DNA of 64,000 nt from positions 62,001-126,000 of the forward strand of contig NZ_RKLQ01000005.1 of the NCBI RefSeq assembly GCF_019599405.1. Direction: 5' to 3'. Source of the stretch: Haloarcula salinisoli (GTDB lineage: Archaea > Halobacteriota > Halobacteria > Halobacteriales > Haloarculaceae). The position numbers were made by a program, and so were the translations under genes. Shown piece by piece: positions 35,191-43,043 of this stretch. The notes below the pieces were generated by a model. The model did no database searches. It saw only the letters and a program-made list of their open reading frames with translations, and had not been told where the DNA came from. The stretch's first letter is position 1. Every line of letters begins with the position of its first letter.

Positions 35191-36101
35191 CGGTTGCTGG
35201 CGTTGGTGTACTCGATGAACATGTCCTCCAGTGAGGCCTCGTCGGTCCGGAAGTTCAGTACGTCGACGCCGACGTCGCGGAGCTCGACGAGGATGTCCAT
35301 CTTCACGTCGTCGACGCAGGTGACCTCGATGGTATCCTCGTCGGTGGTGATGACCGTCTCGACGCCGTCCATAGCCCTGAGGGCGGCGAGGATCCCGTCG
35401 GTGAACTCGTCGACGGTGATGACGAGCTTGGTGCCACCACCCAGGGAGTTCCGCAGCCCCTGGATGGTGTCGACGGCGACGAGTTCGCCGTCCTGCAGGA
35501 TACCGACCCGGTCACAAACAGCCTCGACCTGTTCGAGAATGTGACTGGAGAAGAAGATGGTCGCGCCGCGGTCGTTCTCCTCGCGAAGTATCTCTCGCAT
35601 CCGTGCGGCGCCGTTGGGGTCCAGTCCGGTGGAGGGTTCGTCCAATATCAACAGGTCCGGCTCGCCGACCAGCGCCATCCCGAGCACCAGTCGCTGAGCC
35701 ATCCCCTTCGAGTACTCGCTCGCCAGCCGGTCGGCGTCGTCGCGGATGCCCACCCGGTCGAGGATGCGTATCGGGTCCGCCTCTGCCTCCTTCGAGCGGA
35801 TAGCGTACTCGATGTGCTGGCGCCCGGTGAGGCGCTCGAACACCGAGTACCCTTCCGGGAGGACGCCGATCCGGCTGCGGGCCTCGACACCCTCGCGCTG
35901 ACAGTCATGACCGAAGATACTGACCGACCCCTCCGTCGGCGTCACGAAATCGAGTAGCATGTTGATGAACGTCGACTTCCCGGCACCGTTGGGCCCCAGA
36001 AAGCCGAACGTCTCGCCCTCCTCGACGACGAGGTCGACCCGATCGAGCGCAACCGTCGTCTGATACTGCTTCGTTACCCCGGTCGAATTTATTACAGTCA
36101 C
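35187..36101 (-). CDS. ABC transporter ATPase
   Basis: 304 residues. Walker A GPNGAGKST at 36-44, signature YSKGMAQRL, Walker B LLILDEPSTGLDP, then the H-loop in IFFSSHILEQVEAVCDRVGI. The C-terminal 80 residues are typical of CcmA/NosF-like exporters. First gene of a three-gene operon. The ATG follows an AT-rich stretch (36110-36135), consistent with a near-leaderless transcript. Confidence 0.9.
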   Translation of the reverse strand: MTVINSTGVTKQYQTTVALDRVDLVVEEGETFGFLGPNGAGKSTFINMLLDFVTPTEGSVSIFGHDCQREGVEARSRIGVLPEGYSVFERLTGRQHIEYAIRSKEAEADPIRILDRVGIRDDADRLASEYSKGMAQRLVLGMALVGEPDLLILDEPSTGLDPNGAARMREILREENDRGATIFFSSHILEQVEAVCDRVGILQDGELVAVDTIQGLRNSLGGGTKLVITVDEFTDGILAALRAMDGVETVITTDEDTIEVTCVDDVKMDILVELRDVGVDVLNFRTDEASLEDMFIEYTNASNR

Positions 36102-36332
36102 GCGTCATGAAATGTTCGTCGGGATTATAAAAACCGGTTCGGAGTCTCCGACTCAGAAGTCCGGCACGAGGGAGAGTCCCTTGAGAGACAGGGTCCCACT
36201 CCGGCCATCGGCAAGTCGTCGCGACCGTCCGCCGGTCACGTGTGTCGAATGTGCGATTACGACGGTCCCGAAGATAGTAGTCCCGTGACCGTTCAGCGCC
36301 CCGATACAGGGCGCAGTGAGTCCACGTCCCCA

Positions 36333-36520
36333 GAGACACTGGCCACGGAACAGCTCACGACGCTCCAGAACCGCCTCAACAGTGCTCGCGACCACTACGA
36401 CGAACGCCCCAGCACCGCTAACAGACCGCCCAGTATCGTCGGCAGCGACGCCTGCTCATTGCTGCCTTGCTCGTGCTGGGGCTGGCCGTCGTCGCACTGG
36501 CCGTGTACATCATACTATGA
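36333..36520 (+). pseudogene. Decayed 3' end of a second xseA
   Basis: Matches the xseA 3' end from about 32280: ETLATEQLTTLQNRL against ETFATERLTTLQNRL. One base is missing in the stretch after DERP, so the membrane-helix part is in another frame. The start of the gene is absent. It still ends with the same ATGA overlap into an xseB copy. Confidence 0.65.
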
Positions 36521-36849
36521 CCGAGACCGACATCGCCGACAAGACCGACCGCATCGAATCGATTATCGAACAACTAGAGTCCGGGGACGTCTCCCTGGAA
36601 CGGGCGACTGAGCTGAAGGTAGAGGGGGACGAGCTACTCGAAGAACTTGAGGCTGAACTCGACCTCGGCGACGGCGAGGTTCGCGAGCAGATAACCGATT
36701 CTATATCGGAAATTCGCTTTCTCACTGGGAATCGCGATCCGCAGTGGGCGGTTGCAGCGAGTTTGTCTCGTAGGCTTTTCGACGGAGCCTCAGGACTGCT
36801 GGGCACAGTATTTACGAATAGTTGTTTGAGTCATCCCGTGCCGCGATAA
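36517..36849 (+). pseudogene. Second xseB with altered, extended C-terminus
   Basis: The first 58 codons are nearly identical to xseB at 32461, but the stop after REQ is lost by a one-base change in frame (ATAACC in place of TAAAAC), so 50 unrelated residues follow. With its xseA partner a fragment, this is probably a relic, though the small-subunit part could still fold. Confidence 0.6.
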
Positions 36850-37072
36850 TGTCTGCAGCGAGGTCTTCGACGTGTTGCTGATGTGCTCCAGTAGTTCCGG
36901 CGCTTTGGGCGGCTTCGAGTTGGCCGTTGACCACCGCGTTCTGCTGTGTCCCCCACGTCTCCGGTGGTTCCGATTTGATGTACTCGACCCATCGTTTGAT
37001 GCCCTCGATGCGTTGCTGTTGGTTACGCTCACGCTTCGCAGCAAGTTCGTCACGCGTGTTTGAGTCGGTCAT
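36812..37072 (-). CDS. Small helical partner protein of a lost nucleotidyltransferase
   Basis: 86 residues, helical and charged: REDELAAKRERN-like start, then GIKRWVEYIKSEPPETWGTQ. Its 5' neighbour is the C-terminal remnant of a nucleotidyltransferase (37092-37270), so it looks like the surviving small partner of a toxin-antitoxin-like pair. The family name is unknown to me. Confidence 0.5.
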   Translation of the reverse strand: MTDSNTRDELAAKRERNQQQRIEGIKRWVEYIKSEPPETWGTQQNAVVNGQLEAAQSAGTTGAHQQHVEDLAADIIAARDDSNNYS

Positions 37073-37091
37073 ATTCGCCCTCGACGTCGAG

Positions 37092-37270
37092 TCAAGTTAC
37101 CCATTTTTCGAGCCGAGGGACACTGAGGCTTTCCTCGAACAGTGTATGCAGGTGGACTGCATCTTCGATGTCCTTCTGGGCCCCGAGATAGAGTTTGTAC
37201 GCGACTTGCAGTTCGAACGGCCGATCGGCAGTACTTCGTCGTTGATTCGGGCGGAGATGGTGTTCTGAAG
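37092..37270 (-). pseudogene. C-terminal remnant of a nucleotidyltransferase-like toxin
   Basis: The frame reads PFELQVAYKLYLGAQKDIED, AVHLHTLFEESL, as in the end of MNT/AbiEii-like nucleotidyltransferases. The preceding codons (ISARINDEVLPIG) lie in another frame, so a frameshift is present, and the catalytic N-terminal part is gone. Confidence 0.5.
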
Positions 37271-37306
37271 TGAGGCTCACGGCCCAACTCGGGTTCGACG
37301 CCCTAC

Positions 37307-37822
37307 TCAATCGGTCTCCTCGAGCAACGTCCGAGCTCGCTGCACGTAGCTGTTCTCGCCCCAGCTGCGGGCGTCACTGATCTCCTCGAGGAGTGTGCGA
37401 GCGTCCGCACCTGACAGGTGCTCGGTCTGCACCAGGACCGAGAGCATGGTCGGTGTCGTCACAAGTCGCGTATCAGCGAGTGACGCATGAATCAAGCCGA
37501 GTTGGTTGAATTCGTCACAGAGAAACAGTGCAGCACCGATCTCGTTTGAAAGAGTGACGGCCGCATTCTCGCCATCATCGAGTGGGAAATCCGCGTCGAG
37601 GTCGACCGACCGTGTCCCGAATTTGTCAGTGTGATTGAGGACGGTAGTTGCTGCATGACCGTGCGTATCGTCGTACGACGCTATCTCTCGGAGTTCCTCG
37701 ACAACAGCCGTTGGGACGACAACATCGTACCGAGCCAGACACATCGCGAGCGGGTCGGGAGCTTTTCCAGCGACGATGCCGAGACTGACGAGAGCCGAAG
37801 CGTCTGCGACGAGTCTCGACAT
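37307..37822 (-). CDS. PIN-domain toxin (VapC-like)
   Basis: 171 residues. The first strand holds the catalytic Asp (LVADASALVSLGI), followed by VVVPTAVVEELREI, DDGENAAVTLSNEIGAALFL and CDEFNQLG, giving the four acidic residues of a PIN RNase. It follows its antitoxin directly (stop at 37823, start at 37822), the antitoxin-first order. Confidence 0.75.
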   Translation of the reverse strand: MSRLVADASALVSLGIVAGKAPDPLAMCLARYDVVVPTAVVEELREIASYDDTHGHAATTVLNHTDKFGTRSVDLDADFPLDDGENAAVTLSNEIGAALFLCDEFNQLGLIHASLADTRLVTTPTMLSVLVQTEHLSGADARTLLEEISDARSWGENSYVQRARTLLEETD

Positions 37823-38125
37823 CTATGCGTCGGCGACCTCGTCGATAAAGTCCTCGTCCAGCTGCTGTTTCAACACCCGCAGGTTCGCAGCCTCTTCGGC
37901 CCCGACGAGTGCTTTGAGCTGGTCGAAAGAAATCTCATCGTCGTAGTAGGCGGCTGCGATCTCCTGGGTGAGCGCGTCGTCGTGGGTGGCCTCCTGGAGG
38001 TACTCCCGCAACGCAGTCACGAGGATATTCGTCCGGTCCTCGCCAAGGACATCCGCAAGTGCATCGGTGCGATCGATAAGCCGATTCGGCGCCCGAAACT
38101 GGACGCGCTTCTTGTCGCTACTCAT
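37823..38125 (-). CDS. VapB-like antitoxin
   Basis: 100 residues from the ATG at 38125. A ribbon-helix-helix type start (KRVQFRAPNRLIDRTDALAD, then TNILVTALREYL) is followed by an acidic helix for toxin binding. Direct repeats surround its promoter (38129-38179). Confidence 0.65.
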   Translation of the reverse strand: MSSDKKRVQFRAPNRLIDRTDALADVLGEDRTNILVTALREYLQEATHDDALTQEIAAAYYDDEISFDQLKALVGAEEAANLRVLKQQLDEDFIDEVADA

Positions 38126-38128
38126 TAT

Positions 38129-38179
38129 GTGTACATTGTGAGCCAGACAACTTAGCCCTTGTCGTGTGTACAATGTGAG
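38129..38179 (-). promoter_or_regulatory. Paired operator-like repeats of the VapBC operon
   Basis: GTGTACATTGTGAG (38129-38142) and GTGTACAATGTGAG (38166-38179) differ at one base, are 37 bp apart and enclose the likely promoter. Autoregulation by the VapB-like protein is expected. Confidence 0.5.
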
Positions 38180-38238
38180 TGTCACGGGATTGGCGACTGA
38201 GATTGGGCTGGCCCACTTGCGAAGACCTCGCCAGTCTC

Positions 38239-38307
38239 CTATGCATGGCGGTGTTCAGTATCGAGATTTTGGGCTGGCTGTGCTATGTCCTGCTGTTTGC
38301 CGTGCAT
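38239..38307 (-). pseudogene. Family M, member 5, stopped by a nonsense mutation
   Basis: Reads MHGKQQDIAQPAQNLDTEHR, H-A, then TAG where the other members have Gln (CAG). After the stop the frame continues ETGEVF, matching the SGETF part of other members. Thus a single C-to-T change has shortened it to 22 codons. Confidence 0.5.
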
Positions 38308-38344
38308 AGTAGGAACCCCCGCACCCGCCCAGGGGTGCACAAAA
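38308..38344 (-). promoter_or_regulatory. Hairpin leader of family M, member 5
   Basis: Coding strand: ATTTTGTGCACCCCTGGGC, GGGTGC, GGGGGTTCC. Leader retained although the gene is broken. Confidence 0.5.
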
Positions 38345-38490
38345 TCATGAGGTACTCAGACCGATGACAGACCCAGTCAGAGCTGCCGTCTCGGGGGACT
38401 GCACAGCCCCTGCCAGATATCTAAGATAGGTGTCTTAGACTGTACTCTTAGATGCCGACAGCGACGTCGTAGTTCCAAGCCGGCGACCGT

Positions 38491-38766
38491 TCACACCATA
38501 TTCTGGGCGTCGATCGTCTCCATGACAGTCTCTCCCTGCTCTGTTGCCCCATAGACACGCCCTTTCCGACGGTCTTCAGAGACTAGTAACGTGACCAACT
38601 CCTCTTCTTGGAGTTCCTGGAGGGCACGCGAGACGTGCGCGATAGACAGGTCGGTGTCGTCTGCGATGAGTGAGGGTGTCGCTGGGCCCGTCTGCAATCT
38701 GTCGAGGGCAGCGACACGGTACCGGGAACTGATGACGTAACTGACGGCATCCCACTCGTCGGTCAT
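38491..38766 (-). CDS. Winged-helix regulator (91 aa)
   Basis: From MTDEWDAVSYVISSRYRVAA. The helix-turn-helix is TPSLIADDTDLSIAHVSRAL, with a wing in TLLVSEDRRKGRVYGATEQG. It is of the short haloarchaeal ArsR/MarR-like type. Single gene; a TATA-like GTATACAGTATACAA stretch (38797-38811) with internal symmetry precedes it and may be its operator. Confidence 0.65.
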   Translation of the reverse strand: MTDEWDAVSYVISSRYRVAALDRLQTGPATPSLIADDTDLSIAHVSRALQELQEEELVTLLVSEDRRKGRVYGATEQGETVMETIDAQNMV

Positions 38767-38977
38767 AGGCCACCTCTCGGGTGTCCAGATGGGTTCGTAT
38801 ACAGTATACAATACGCAGCGCTGATGGTTATGTCAGACATTAGTAATGATTCCCGACTCGCTTTCCAAAGTGCTTGGCTTGCACTCGAAAGGCGCTCTGT
38901 CTGATGGATGTACCCCATTGCGGTACTATCGCTCCTGTCTGCAGTCCAAGCGAACGACAATACACACTGAAGCGCCG

Positions 38978-39124
38978 CTACTCGGGGTCGACGACATCGC
39001 TACAGTTCGGACACTCGGCCCACATCCCAGTCGTCCCCTCGGTGGTCTCGTACTCGATGAGCAGCCACGACTCTGTGATTGCGGCGCCACAGAGGGGACA
39101 GTCGCCGAGGTCGTCCGGTGTCAT
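38978..39124 (-). CDS. Small zinc-finger protein (48 aa, DUF7837-like)
   Basis: Reads MTPDDLGDCPLCGAAITESW and ends WAECPNCSDVVDPE, with two CxxC knuckles forming one zinc site. I recall such haloarchaeal proteins as DUF7837. Role unknown; small zinc proteins of this kind are numerous in haloarchaea. Confidence 0.6.
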   Translation of the reverse strand: MTPDDLGDCPLCGAAITESWLLIEYETTEGTTGMWAECPNCSDVVDPE

Positions 39125-39339
39125 ACAACGGGAGTGGACGGAGCGTCTAGTATATTCCGTCTAAACGTGACTGCGTGTCCTGTCCGGGTAAGCCTTGTCC
39201 GAGAGTGCGTCATGTAGATCGAGCGGCTTCTATCGCTGGGTGTACGCTGCTCCAAATCTGATGAGGAGGTCCAGCATACGAACTGAGTAGGACCGTATAG
39301 AGAAACTGGCTTATTACGGCCCCCATTCGACACTGCGTA

Positions 39340-40704
39340 ATGACTGCGTCGCGAACCAAAGACGATCTATGGGATTCGTGGGTTGAGGAGACGATACTGG
39401 CGGACATCACCGACCCAGCCACGCCCGACCCCGTCCCGATGCTCGACGAGCGTGGGGCCGAGCTGGATATGACCGACGCCTACGATGAGTATCGCCTGGG
39501 CCGGGGCAGTGGCGACTACCTCTATGTCCTCTACCTGTTCGACGAGTCAAAGCCTGGCCCAGCGGCCATCAGACCGGTCTACATCGGCGAGTCCGGCAAC
39601 GTTGCGAGCCGGCTCCTCGACCACTTCCGGAAGCTCCGTGATGCCCTGCCCATTGCCGACTGGACCGATGATGGCTCGTGGGGTAGTTTCGGGAAGTACG
39701 ACCACATTGCGACGGTGGTCGACCATGCGGACGCGCCCCTCTGTGCCTGGGTCATCGACACGGAGGATCTCGAGACTGGACCCTACGGCTACCCCACCTA
39801 CAGACACGAACTGGAAGCGAAACTTGTCGGCCTCGTCCACTCGAGCTCACGTTTCGACCGGATTTTCGCCAACCGCGATTTCGTCCCGAACAGGGTTCCC
39901 CAGCAGATGGCGCAGGTCGGCCCAGCGTGGGTCGAGTACATCCATGAGACACCGAATTCCGAATTAGCGCGTGACGTCGACGGGCTGCCCGACACCAAAG
40001 CCGGCCTGTGGGACGACTGGCTCTCGCGGACACTCTGCCGGGATATCGCCGATGGCGAGAGTTCTGACCCCATTCCTCTGTTCGCGACCGACGAGAACCG
40101 CGTCGTCGAGTTGACCGAGCGGGGCGGGCTGAAGCGCAGCGACGCTATCGACGCACGCATCCGCCAGGAGGGCAGCAAGTGTGTCACCGCGGATGGGGTC
40201 GCGGATGATTTCGAGGGGCTGCTGTACATCATGTACCAGCTGGATGGCGATGGGACCGACCCAGCGGACCTCGTCCCGCGCTATATCGGGAAGGCCGAGG
40301 CCTACGGCAAGAAGAACGCACAGAGTGCGAACTTCGAGGAGATCGCCAAAGAGAGGGACGCCACCCGAGCGTTCGCCCGGTGGGGCGACGGCGACTACTG
40401 GCACATGGGGGAACTCTCGAACACCGTGTTCGGACGTGGGGAGAAGAAGCTGAGCTGGGCCAGCGAGCTGTTCGAGCAGGGTACCCATCAGCTAGAGGAC
40501 CAGACCTACCTGTGGGTCCGGGCTTGGGGCCCAGAGACGTCTCCCGGGCCGTATGGCTACCCGGCGACGTTGGCCGAGGTCGAGCCGCTACTGGTCGGGT
40601 TGGCGTATGCGGCTGCACCAGGGCAGCTGTTGAACCACAATGAAGTGCCCGACGACGCACCGGCGAACCGGCGTGAGTACACGTTTGAGCCAGCCGAGGA
40701 GTGA
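39340..40704 (+). CDS. Protein with two GIY-YIG-like nuclease domains
   Basis: 454 residues made of two related halves. Each begins with a helix GLWDDWL-like (LWDSWVEETI; LWDDWLSRTL) and D-P-x-P. Half 1 then has YLYVLYLFD (60-68), VYIGES (80-85), Arg91 and Glu158 in HELEAKLVGL. Half 2 has LLYIMYQLD (294-302) and RYIGKAEAYGKKN (314-326). These are the two strands and helix of the GIY-YIG fold. Some homologs act on DNA, but here the catalytic Tyr positions are altered in half 2. A TATA-like TTATTA lies about 25 nt before the ATG. Single gene. Confidence 0.55.
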   Translation: MTASRTKDDLWDSWVEETILADITDPATPDPVPMLDERGAELDMTDAYDEYRLGRGSGDYLYVLYLFDESKPGPAAIRPVYIGESGNVASRLLDHFRKLRDALPIADWTDDGSWGSFGKYDHIATVVDHADAPLCAWVIDTEDLETGPYGYPTYRHELEAKLVGLVHSSSRFDRIFANRDFVPNRVPQQMAQVGPAWVEYIHETPNSELARDVDGLPDTKAGLWDDWLSRTLCRDIADGESSDPIPLFATDENRVVELTERGGLKRSDAIDARIRQEGSKCVTADGVADDFEGLLYIMYQLDGDGTDPADLVPRYIGKAEAYGKKNAQSANFEEIAKERDATRAFARWGDGDYWHMGELSNTVFGRGEKKLSWASELFEQGTHQLEDQTYLWVRAWGPETSPGPYGYPATLAEVEPLLVGLAYAAAPGQLLNHNEVPDDAPANRREYTFEPAEE

Positions 40705-40791
40705 GCTTGGACCGAGAGAAGTAGCGTACTACACAAAGGCCAAGGTCTGACAGACCTAAGTTTGAATATCAACTGACAAATAACCAATGAT

Positions 40792-40917
40792 ATGAGAACG
40801 GTCAGCTCCGATTACTGTCCAGAGTGTGGTTCCGATGAAGGGTTGATTCTAAAAGAGCCAACGGAGGATGTTGAGTGGGTACAGTGCGAAAATTGTGGAG
40901 AAACCTTCAAAATGTGA
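40792..40917 (+). CDS. Small zinc-ribbon protein (41 aa)
   Basis: SSDYCPECGSDEGLILKEPT, then VQCENCGETFKM: two CxxC pairs. It ends 5 nt before the membrane-protein gene and shares its low GC content, so the two are probably one transcriptional and ancestral unit. Confidence 0.6.
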   Translation: MRTVSSDYCPECGSDEGLILKEPTEDVEWVQCENCGETFKM

Positions 40918-40922
40918 ATTAA

Positions 40923-41420
40923 ATGGGGAAAGAGAATTCTGACACAGACTCTCCAGAGATAGGAGAATTCAAATCACTCAAGAGTTCCCTCGATGAGATT
41001 CGTAGACGCTATGATGATGAAGAGGGCCGAAGGTCTGCTATCGATACGAAAATAAGTGGCCTTCTAGCATTGAATTCTCTACTCCTTACCGTGGTTGCTA
41101 CTCTGCCGGATTTCGGTGATGGCTATAGTAAGTTTTGGGCTCAGATACTCCTGTTACTCTCAGCCCTGTTATCGTACTCTGGGATCGTTTTTGGACATCG
41201 GCTCTGGGGAAAGTATTCCCGACCGCTTCAACATCCTGGGCAAATATATTCGAAAGTGCAAAAGAGTGAATCCGAGTTCGATGAGGATTTTCTAGAACTG
41301 TACACTAACTCTTCAAAAAAGAATGAGCGTATCAACGACTGTAAGAGAAGGTTCTTGACAGTTAATTTTCTCGTGACTGGCTCGGCTATCTGTGTAATTC
41401 TGGTAGGGAGTGTACTGTAA
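40923..41420 (+). CDS. Three-helix membrane protein, SLATT-like
   Basis: 165 residues. A helical, charged N-terminus (LKSSLDEIRRRYDDEEGRRS) leads into a hydrophobic pair (about 46-62 and 73-93). After an acidic cytosolic segment, a third helix lies at 147-164. This arrangement recalls SLATT-type or Pycsar-like effectors, small membrane proteins of antiviral nucleotide-signalling systems; the likeness is by topology only. No cyclase is nearby. The gene is markedly AT-rich against its neighbours. Confidence 0.45.
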   Translation: MGKENSDTDSPEIGEFKSLKSSLDEIRRRYDDEEGRRSAIDTKISGLLALNSLLLTVVATLPDFGDGYSKFWAQILLLLSALLSYSGIVFGHRLWGKYSRPLQHPGQIYSKVQKSESEFDEDFLELYTNSSKKNERINDCKRRFLTVNFLVTGSAICVILVGSVL

Positions 41421-41433
41421 GTAGTGGGATTGC

Positions 41434-41862
41434 TTACAACTGCTCATTGTACCAGGCCTGCGTCTCGCCGATGGCCAATCCCTCGGTCGGTATCTCGACT
41501 GTCACGCCGCTGTCCTCGATCCTCGGGAGGAGTTCCTCGTAGTAGTCCTTCCCCGCATGCAAGACGAGCGTCACGTCCTCCGAGAGCAGTCCGTGCTCGG
41601 CCAGCTGGGCGGCCACCTGATCGGCCCACTCTCGTTTCCGTGCGACCGGAGCGCCCGATAGTGTCTCGTCGTACGGTTCGATGGACGGGCCGTCAGGCGC
41701 TAGCAGGCCGTGTTTGGCCGAGAGAATCCACCAGTCGTCGTGGTACTGTTCAGCGTAGGCCCGCATCTTCCGGAAGTACGAGGAGGTGTAGAGGGCCTTC
41801 GGTGGGGCTGGCTGGTCCTGTTTGGTCTTGACGCAACTGACGAGGCCGATCTCCTGTGACAT
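41434..41862 (-). CDS. DUF6884-type protein
   Basis: 142 residues from MSQEIGLVSCVKTKQDQPAP. Features LYTSSYFRKMRAYAEQ, WWILSAKHGLLAPD and a conserved IEPYDETL, as I recall for DUF6884. The fold is probably related to PUA/TGT-like or DUF1643 domains; the activity is not known. Single gene. Confidence 0.6.
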   Translation of the reverse strand: MSQEIGLVSCVKTKQDQPAPPKALYTSSYFRKMRAYAEQYHDDWWILSAKHGLLAPDGPSIEPYDETLSGAPVARKREWADQVAAQLAEHGLLSEDVTLVLHAGKDYYEELLPRIEDSGVTVEIPTEGLAIGETQAWYNEQL

Positions 41863-42018
41863 AGACGCTGGGCGCACGATGGTCACGCCTCCAAGGCGCT
41901 CACAGCTTCGTCAATTACCATCTGTGTTTCTGGAGACGGCTGTGACAAAGCTGTTTGGGCACCGACACCCCCAATCCAGACTCCAGTGAGTCAGCGGCAC
42001 CGCGCAATCCGGTGTCTC

Positions 42019-42681
42019 TCAGACATCCTCGAACCATGCCACTGTGTCGTCGTAGAACGCCTGCAGCGTGTCTTGCTGAAACTGACCAAGATAACAGAGT
42101 GGATGCCGTTGTTCCTGCCCGTTCGAATCGCGAAGGAACCGGCTTGGCTCATTGAGCCCACTCTCCTGCAGGAAGGCGGGCTCGTCGAAGACGATATGAT
42201 AGCCGCCGAACGCACCCAGTTCGCCGGCTTTCTCGAACGAGAGACAAGAGAAGCCGCCATGTTGGAAATCTGTTCGCAATCCGCGGAGAAAGCCCAGTTT
42301 CCGGCCATAGTATGACTTGGTCGTCCCGCCCGATGCTGGCGTGAAATCACCCTGTGTGAGTGTATATTGGGAGGCTGTCTGGCGATTGAAGAGGACCCGA
42401 ACTGTCTCGTTGAACGAATACAGTGACGAGAGATAGTTGTGCAGCAGCCGGAGCACTTCGAAGGCTTCCTCTTGCCGGTTCGATTGGTGGCACAGAAAGA
42501 TCGGGTTCGTGGCCAGATCGCCATCGATGTACTCGTCGAGCTCGTAGTAGTTCTGGTCGACCGTCCGTTTGGCAGCGCTCAGTCGCGTCCGATCCGTGTC
42601 ACTGAGTCGGCGATCTGGAGAGACAGTCGCCTCCGCAAGCGTCTGTAGCTGGTACGCAAAATCCGGATCGTCGGCCGCCAC
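42019..42681 (-). CDS. Conserved protein of unknown function (220 aa)
   Basis: Chosen start is a GTG at 42681, 4 nt after the stop of the 39-codon gene upstream. The protein is mixed helical with an aromatic-rich centre (LHNYLSSLYSFNETVRVLFN) and a second part with GGTTKSYYGRKLGFLRGLRT. A longer 330-codon frame exists but runs through the small gene and non-coding sequence. I do not recognise a family. Confidence 0.5.
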   Translation of the reverse strand: MAADDPDFAYQLQTLAEATVSPDRRLSDTDRTRLSAAKRTVDQNYYELDEYIDGDLATNPIFLCHQSNRQEEAFEVLRLLHNYLSSLYSFNETVRVLFNRQTASQYTLTQGDFTPASGGTTKSYYGRKLGFLRGLRTDFQHGGFSCLSFEKAGELGAFGGYHIVFDEPAFLQESGLNEPSRFLRDSNGQEQRHPLCYLGQFQQDTLQAFYDDTVAWFEDV

Positions 42682-42685
42682 GAGT

Positions 42686-42805
42686 CTATTCGTCTGGGTC
42701 GTCGTCGAACTGGACAGCGAGCAGCGCCTGTTCGGCTGTTTCGATATCGCCGCCTGCAGATTCTGCGACCTGCTCGGCTGTCGGTGCTTGTCTGCGCTGT
42801 CCCAT
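42686..42805 (-). CDS. Small protein upstream of 42019-42681 (39 aa)
   Basis: MGQRRQAPTAEQVAESAGGD, IETAEQALLAVQFDDD: an acidic helical peptide. A TATA-like TTATAC lies about 15-30 nt upstream. It forms a tight pair with the next gene (4-nt gap), so it may be a small regulator or antitoxin. Confidence 0.45.
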   Translation of the reverse strand: MGQRRQAPTAEQVAESAGGDIETAEQALLAVQFDDDPDE

Positions 42806-43043
42806 GATAGCTGAGTATAACAGGGCCACTGGTATAAGCCTAATCCTGCATTCGGCAGGGTCACAGGTGTTGTGATGGTGTATTGGGCGGTCACGAGGAT
42901 GTCCCCGTGTTGTCTACTGTCGCTTGTTCTTGCCAACGCGGGACGGTTCCCGCCTGCTGCAGCTACGGAGCCAGGCGTCGACGTCGGCAGGGCACGTGCC
43001 GACGTGTCCACACACCACTGTTTCCGCTGCTAATTCCCTATCG

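Noticed and set aside
42019-43011. 330-codon version of the gene at 42019
   Set aside because: The extension overlaps the 39-aa gene in another frame and the non-coding duplicate segment; the GTG at 42681 fits better.
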